Assembly (NCBI GenBank): GCA_035500675.1
Contig: DATJXA010000027.1
Span: forward strand, 1-18,857
Direction: 5' to 3'
Length of the DNA stretch: 18,857 nucleotides
Source: JAGVPT01 sp035500675
Lineage (GTDB): Bacteria > Bacteroidota > Ignavibacteria > UBA10030 > UBA8401
Below the pieces are notes generated by a model that did no database searches, was not told where the DNA came from, and saw only the letters and a list, made by a program, of their open reading frames with translations. Position numbers and translations under genes: made by a program. Below are positions 15,029-18,857 of the stretch, piece by piece (within the stretch, counting starts at the first letter, position 1; every line of letters starts with the position of its first letter).

Positions 15029-16765
15029 TCAATTGTCCGAAATTTTCGAGTCTGCGTTGTAAAGCGTGATTCCCCAATTGTAAGGGTCCGGCGGGGGATC
15101 GTCGTTCCATCCGTCGAAGCTGTGCGAGCCGTCGCTTTGGTATCGCACGACATACTCTCCCGCTTTGAGGACGATCGAACCGTCGAACCGCCTGTTTTTT
15201 TCCGCGCCGCCGGCCGGTTCGGTCATCCGGTACGTCATCTCCCACACGGTCCTGCCCGTGTTTGCATCCTCGATCCAGCCGTAATCGTACATTTCTCCGT
15301 CGCGTCCTTCGCCGAGCGCATAGATGCGAACTTGTGTGTCTTTGTCGAGGGTAAAGTCTTTGTGTTTGCGTTCGTCGTCCCCGACGCGAATGATCCGGGC
15401 AAGGATGGATTTGGCGTGATCATCATCGTATGGTGCGACGTCGGTCGAAGCGAATTTATCGTCCGCGCTCATAAGAGTGATGCCCCAATGGTCCGGGTCG
15501 AAAGGAGGCGCCGCGTTCCAGTCGCCATAATTGTGCGAGCCATCGCTCACGTAGTTCACGACGTAACTTCCTTTATCGAGATGAATGATCTTGTCGATCA
15601 TTCGATTTTTTGTTGCGCCTCCTGCGTTCTGCGTATCGAAGTATTTCATCTCCCACACTTTTTTGTTCGAGTTGGCGTCCATGATCCAGCCGTAATCGAC
15701 CATCTCACCGTCTGTTCCTTCGCCGATCGCAAGGACGCGAACGTCCATTCCACGGTTGAGGGTAAATCCTTTTGACCGAAATTCCTTGTCGCGCACGCGA
15801 GTGAGCTCTGCAATGATGTTCTTCGTCGGGGCATTTTCATACGTGTACAACATGACATTCTCTTTCATTTCGGGACGCGCGGCCCGGACGGTCATTCCCC
15901 AGAACTCAGGGTCGTACGGCGGCGGGGCATTCCACTCGCGCGATGAATGTGAATCGTCCGTCACAAAAAAGGCGGCGTAGGTTCCCGCGGGGAGCGAGAT
16001 CGTTTCTTTGATCATTCTGTTTTTCTTGTCGCCGCCTGCGCGGTCCAAGTCCCTGTTCATCATCGTCCAGACGACTTTGTCGTTCTTAACGTCCTTAATC
16101 CATCCATAATCGAACGCGCCGTTGGAGCGCAGCTCGCCGATAGCGTAAATCTCAAGGTCGGTCGGCTTGCTGAGGACGAAGCCCTGTTTCTCGTACTGAT
16201 TATCCCATAACCCAGACATCGAGAAAAGGGAATTCTTCCTGTACGCTTCTTGAATTTTTTCGATCGCTCTGTTGTCGAGATGAGTTCCCTTTCCTTTGAC
16301 GGTGATGAGGAAGTCCCTATAGTCGTGCGAAAAATCATCGCCGTCGCTCCAGTTGAAGAATTTGTCTCCGAGAAAATCCATGAAATCGGAGAAGCCGTTG
16401 ACGTTGTAAAAATTATAGGGGAAAGAAGCGTAGTAGACTTCGTACGTTCCTTTGGGAAGAGAGAGCGTGTCGCTGTACGTCTTTGAATTGCGGTCGTCGT
16501 CCTTCAACGCCGTATGATGGATCTCCCACACGACCTCGCGTGTGTCGGAGTTTAATATCCACGCGCGCGTCCAGAGCGGAATTTTTCTGCTAGCCGCGAC
16601 GACATCGATCGATACCACCTGTGGTTCGTCGAGAACGAATCCCTGGAATTCAACGTCGCTCTTATGAAGGTTGTGGATGTCGGCAAGAACGTCGTTTTGC
16701 GCTTCGCTGCGAGCTGTGACAAGCAGGAATGCGGTAATGAAGGCGAGTAGCGAAATTTTGCCCAT
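15029..16765 (-). CDS. Exported protein with four tandem copies of an unassigned ~105-residue domain
   Basis: I do not recognise this 578-residue protein. It starts with a signal peptide (MGKISLLAFITAFLLVTARS, cleavage near residue 23), has no lipobox and no further membrane segment, so it should be periplasmic or secreted. The mature part is four repeats, at about 38-157 (divergent), 190-297, 328-435 and 466-573. Repeats 2, 3 and 4 are spaced exactly 138 residues apart. Each begins with a GF.L strand, then (I/V)xAxGE, DYGWIxDxxxxKxVW, AGGxxKNR, LxxGxYxxxxxxDxSHS, WN..PP.DP..WG(I/M)T(L/V). Each of repeats 2-4 is preceded by a charged, probably helical linker. The strand pattern suggests beta-sandwich modules. 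Repeat 1 lacks the AGG and DGSH blocks. The frame is open to 16810, but I take the ATG at 16765 because AAAGGAG lies 8 bp upstream and the signal peptide then starts properly. Function, ligand and partners are unknown. Confidence 0.88.
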   Translation of the reverse strand: MGKISLLAFITAFLLVTARSEAQNDVLADIHNLHKSDVEFQGFVLDEPQVVSIDVVAASRKIPLWTRAWILNSDTREVVWEIHHTALKDDDRNSKTYSDTLSLPKGTYEVYYASFPYNFYNVNGFSDFMDFLGDKFFNWSDGDDFSHDYRDFLITVKGKGTHLDNRAIEKIQEAYRKNSLFSMSGLWDNQYEKQGFVLSKPTDLEIYAIGELRSNGAFDYGWIKDVKNDKVVWTMMNRDLDRAGGDKKNRMIKETISLPAGTYAAFFVTDDSHSSREWNAPPPYDPEFWGMTVRAARPEMKENVMLYTYENAPTKNIIAELTRVRDKEFRSKGFTLNRGMDVRVLAIGEGTDGEMVDYGWIMDANSNKKVWEMKYFDTQNAGGATKNRMIDKIIHLDKGSYVVNYVSDGSHNYGDWNAAPPFDPDHWGITLMSADDKFASTDVAPYDDDHAKSILARIIRVGDDERKHKDFTLDKDTQVRIYALGEGRDGEMYDYGWIEDANTGRTVWEMTYRMTEPAGGAEKNRRFDGSIVLKAGEYVVRYQSDGSHSFDGWNDDPPPDPYNWGITLYNADSKISDN

Positions 16766-16773
16766 CGCAACTG

Positions 16774-16780
16774 CTCCTTT
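16774..16780 (-). promoter_or_regulatory. Shine-Dalgarno site deciding the start of the four-repeat protein
   Basis: On the minus strand AAAGGAG is followed by an 8-nt spacer and the ATG at 16765. The alternative in-frame ATG at 16810 would add 15 polar residues ahead of the signal peptide and has no comparable site. Confidence 0.75.
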
Positions 16781-16889
16781 CTGATCAAAAAGAACTTGAG
16801 TGCACGACATGAATTTGGCAAAAAAAGCACTTTAATTTACGCAATAATGTTGAAATTGTTTCTCTATAAAAGAACGCCTATTCCTGCGG

Positions 16890-16909
16890 AACCCTTCCGG
16901 AGGGTTTTT
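16890..16909 (+). terminator. Terminator-like hairpin without an upstream plus-strand gene
   Basis: AACCCT (16890-16895) and AGGGTT (16901-16906) form a 6 bp stem around TCCGG. The right arm runs into a five-T stretch (16905-16909), followed by C. It would stop plus-strand transcription, yet no gene on that strand ends nearby. It could end a short RNA made in the gap, attenuate the ABC exporter leader, or be chance. Confidence 0.45.
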
Positions 16910-17010
16910 CGTTGAAATCCCCTAACAATTGCATCGATGATGCCGCGGACCTGTTCAATGATTCGGTCGTAGACGAAAGGATACAGCCCTTGGTAATGTT
17001 ACAGTTTGGA

Positions 17011-17033
17011 TGCCCGCCAAGAACTTGCGGGCA
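17011..17033 (+). repeat. Internal hairpin 1 of the MITE-like element
   Basis: TGCCCGC (17011-17017) pairs with GCGGGCA (17027-17033). An AAG/CTT extension inside the loop is possible with one bulged C. In context it reads GGATGCCCGC...GCGGGCATGACGA. Confidence 0.7.
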
Positions 17034-17054
17034 TGACGATGCGCAGGGTTCGTT

Positions 17055-17079
17055 ATTCCCGAACGTTTTTATCGGGAAT
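17055..17079 (-). repeat. Internal hairpin 2, an inverted relative of hairpin 1
   Basis: ATTCCCGA (17055-17062) pairs perfectly with TCGGGAAT (17072-17079) around a 9-nt loop. Read on the minus strand it is GGATTCCCGA...TCGGGAATAACGA, the same framework as hairpin 1 read on the plus strand, so the two are inverted copies of one palindromic unit. Confidence 0.7.
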
Positions 17080-17198
17080 CCACATACCGGCAGATTGGAG
17101 CTTTCAAACTGTAACACTACCCAGCCCTTCATGGCATCTCATTCTCTATTTCTCTATCTTGACGTTGCCATTACAACCCCATCACTGATAAATCATTC

Positions 17199-18857
17199 AT
17201 GCAACTTCTCTTTTCGTACCTCAAACAGTACTGGAAACTGATCGTTCTTGCGTTGTTTCTTGCGACGATCAATCAGACATTTTCACTTCTCGACCCGTTG
17301 ATTTTCCGGCACGTCATCGATGAGTACGTGACGCGCTTTAAGGAATATTCCGCGCCGCAATTCTTCAAAGGCGTCGGCCTGTTATTGGGGGCGGCAATCG
17401 GCGTTGCATTCGTATCGCGGGTCGCGAAGAATTTTCAGGATTACTATATCAATGTCGTCACCCAAAAGCTGGGAGCACAGATCTATTCCGACGGTTTGAA
17501 GCACTCGCTCGAGCTTCCGTATTCTGTTTTCGAGGACCAGCGGAGCGGCCAGACGCTCGGGACGCTGCAACAAGTGCGGATCGATGTGGAGCGGCTTATT
17601 GCAGCCACAATCAACATTGTTTTCACGACTCTTGTCGGAGTCGTGTTCGTCACGATCTATGCGATCAGTGTCTATTGGCTTATCGCGCCGGTGTATTTCT
17701 CCACGATTCCAATCCTGGGCGTCCTCAGCTCCGTTCTCGGCAAGAAAATAAAGAAAATTCAAAAAACGATCGTTGCCGAGACAACGGGCCTCGCGGGATC
17801 GACGACCGAGTCGCTCCGCAACATCGAACTGGTGAAAAGCCTCGGCCTTGCGCAACAGGAAATCGGACGTCTCAACGGAACGACCGAAAAAATCCTTAAA
17901 CTCGAGCTCAAAAAAGTCCGTTATCTCCGCAGCCTGAGCTTTATCCAGGGAACGTCCGTGAATTTTCTCCGGACGACGATCCTTTTTCTCATGCTGTATC
18001 TTATTTACGCCCAGCAAATAACGTTCGGACAATTTTTCTCGTTGTGGATTTATTCCTTCTTCATCTTCGGCCCCTTGCAGGAAATGGGGAACGTCATCAA
18101 CATCTATCGTGAAGCGGAGGTATCGCTCAACAATTTCGATTCCATCCTCAAAATGCCGAAAGAGCCAATGCCGGTCGATCCAATCCCGGTTCCCGGTGTC
18201 GGCACGCTTGAATTCCATGATGTGAGCTTCAAACACCAATCGGCGACGAACCATGCTCTTAACGGAATCTCCTTTTCAACGCAAAAAGGGGAGACCGTGG
18301 CATTCGTTGGACCGTCGGGGTCGGGCAAAACTACGCTTGTGAAGCTTCTTGTCGGATTGTACGCACCACAGACGGGGCAAATTCTTTACAATGGACACAA
18401 GAGCACGGAAGTGGAATTGAATCAATTGCGTGAAAAGATCGGATTCGTTACGCAGGATACGCAGCTTTTTTCCGGCAGCATCCGGGAAAATCTCCTCTTC
18501 GTCAACCCCGGCGCCTCCGACGCAGATTGCATGGAAGTGCTCCACCAAGCGGCGTGTCAGAGCCTCCTCGCCAGGGCCGACAAAGGGTTGGACACTGTGA
18601 TCGGCGAAGGAGGAGTGAAGGTCTCCGGCGGGGAAAAACAACGCCTTTCGATCGCGCGCGCATTGCTTCGCCGGCCGGATATTCTTGTGTTCGACGAAGC
18701 GACGTCGTCGCTGGACTCGCTTACCGAAGAAGAAATCACCGGGACGATCCGCGATATCTCCACGCGGAAAGACCTCATCACAATTCTCATTGCGCACCGG
18801 TTGTCGACGGTCATGCACTCCGATAAAATTTTCGTTCTCGAAAAAGGTCATATCGTC
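17199..18857 (+). CDS. ABC exporter, fused membrane and ATPase domains (MsbA/MDR-like), C-terminus cut by window edge
   Basis: The 553 visible residues show a half-transporter that should work as a dimer in the inner membrane. Residues about 1-310 hold six predicted helices. Residues about 330-553 are the nucleotide-binding domain, with Walker A GPSGSGKTT (371-379), Q-loop VTQDTQLF, signature VSGGEKQR (475-482), Walker B ILVFDEATSSLD (from 495) and the H-loop histidine H533 (AHRLST). All catalytic features are present, so only the last few tens of residues are missing. Such exporters move lipids, lipid A precursors, drugs or peptides; the substrate is not readable here. The ATG at 17199 is the only ATG between the upstream in-frame stop (17160-17162) and MQLLFSYLKQYW. 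It has no clear Shine-Dalgarno site. A MITE-like element ends 70 bp upstream, so its promoter may be in or next to that element. Confidence 0.93.
   Translation, partial: MQLLFSYLKQYWKLIVLALFLATINQTFSLLDPLIFRHVIDEYVTRFKEYSAPQFFKGVGLLLGAAIGVAFVSRVAKNFQDYYINVVTQKLGAQIYSDGLKHSLELPYSVFEDQRSGQTLGTLQQVRIDVERLIAATINIVFTTLVGVVFVTIYAISVYWLIAPVYFSTIPILGVLSSVLGKKIKKIQKTIVAETTGLAGSTTESLRNIELVKSLGLAQQEIGRLNGTTEKILKLELKKVRYLRSLSFIQGTSVNFLRTTILFLMLYLIYAQQITFGQFFSLWIYSFFIFGPLQEMGNVINIYREAEVSLNNFDSILKMPKEPMPVDPIPVPGVGTLEFHDVSFKHQSATNHALNGISFSTQKGETVAFVGPSGSGKTTLVKLLVGLYAPQTGQILYNGHKSTEVELNQLREKIGFVTQDTQLFSGSIRENLLFVNPGASDADCMEVLHQAACQSLLARADKGLDTVIGEGGVKVSGGEKQRLSIARALLRRPDILVFDEATSSLDSLTEEEITGTIRDISTRKDLITILIAHRLSTVMHSDKIFVLEKGHIV

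Larger units (their letters stand above)
16984..17129. mobile_element. MITE-like element with 8 bp direct repeats
   Basis: The core (16992-17121, 130 bp) is bounded by 19 bp terminal inverted repeats: GGTAATGTTACAGTTTGGA on the left and, read inward from the right, GGTAGTGTTACAGTTTGAA (17 of 19 identical). Immediately outside lie identical 8 bp direct repeats CAGCCCTT (16984-16991 and 17122-17129), the signature of a target-site duplication. Inside are two hairpins: TGCCCGC/GCGGGCA (17011-17033) and ATTCCCGA/TCGGGAAT (17055-17079). It is too small to encode a transposase, so it would have moved in trans. An 8 bp duplication with GG-starting ends is compatible with several insertion-sequence families (for example IS1595-, ISL3- or IS256-like). 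I cannot choose among them. Confidence 0.75.
16766..17198. other. 433 bp gene-free divergent gap
   Basis: This is the only gene-free stretch over 300 bp. It separates the minus-strand four-repeat gene from the plus-strand ABC exporter. It holds the Shine-Dalgarno site of the former, a terminator-like hairpin at 16890-16909 and a MITE-like element with its flanking repeats at 16984-17129. I find no tRNA-like fold and no plausible small gene with a ribosome site. Promoters for both neighbours must lie here, but no pair of elements is convincing. Confidence 0.7.

Noticed and set aside
15122..15775. 217-residue open frame on the plus strand with repeated segments
   Set aside because: The repetition simply mirrors repeats 3 and 4 of the minus-strand exported protein. 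That gene has a signal peptide and a strong ribosome site.
17055..17079. Hairpin read as an intrinsic terminator
   Set aside because: The T-run lies in the loop, not after the stem, and the hairpin fits better as part of the symmetric MITE-like element.
17382..18254. 290-residue open frame on the minus strand
   Set aside because: It is fully antisense to the ABC exporter, whose frame carries all ATPase motifs. The translated sequence is charge-rich without a recognisable pattern.

Overview
The window looks like a chromosomal segment from a Gram-negative bacterium of the Bacteroidota/Ignavibacteria-like branch (FCB group). This rests on a TonB-dependent receptor with an N-terminal carboxypeptidase-regulatory-like domain, mixed use of Shine-Dalgarno sites, a Bacteroidota-style promoter candidate before enolase, and the family mix. 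It is an inference from protein families, not from a marker gene. Eleven protein genes are supported, two of them cut by the window edges. I see no tRNA, rRNA, CRISPR array or intact transposase.

Left arm (1-5677, all minus strand, read right to left): a glycerate 2-kinase, a large exported amylo-alpha-1,6-glucosidase (debranching) enzyme with a glucodextranase-type C-terminal domain, and the N-terminal part of a membrane sensor with two PAS domains and a GAF domain. Spacings of 78 and 127 bp allow one transcription unit.

Centre (5904-14920, all plus strand): enolase, a phosphoglucomutase/phosphomannomutase, a GalT-like (HIT superfamily, DUF4921-type) protein, a TonB-dependent receptor that probably starts at TTG, a TauE/SafE (TSUP) exporter and a DUF885-type metallopeptidase. 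The divergent gap at 5678-5903 separates the two arms. The glycerate kinase family makes 2-phosphoglycerate, the substrate of the enolase across that gap. The mutase, the GalT-like protein and the exported debranching enzyme suggest alpha-glucan and hexose-phosphate metabolism as the local theme. A strong intrinsic terminator follows the receptor gene.

Right arm (15029-18857): a minus-strand exported protein built from four copies of a domain I cannot assign, then a 433 bp gene-free gap, then the start of an MsbA-like ABC exporter on the plus strand. The gap holds a terminator-like hairpin and a 130 bp MITE-like element with 19 bp terminal inverted repeats, flanking 8 bp direct repeats and two internal hairpins that are inverted copies of one motif.

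The items most worth following are the four-repeat exported protein, the MITE-like element, the DUF4921/mutase pair and the multi-armed inverted repeat at 14914-15022.
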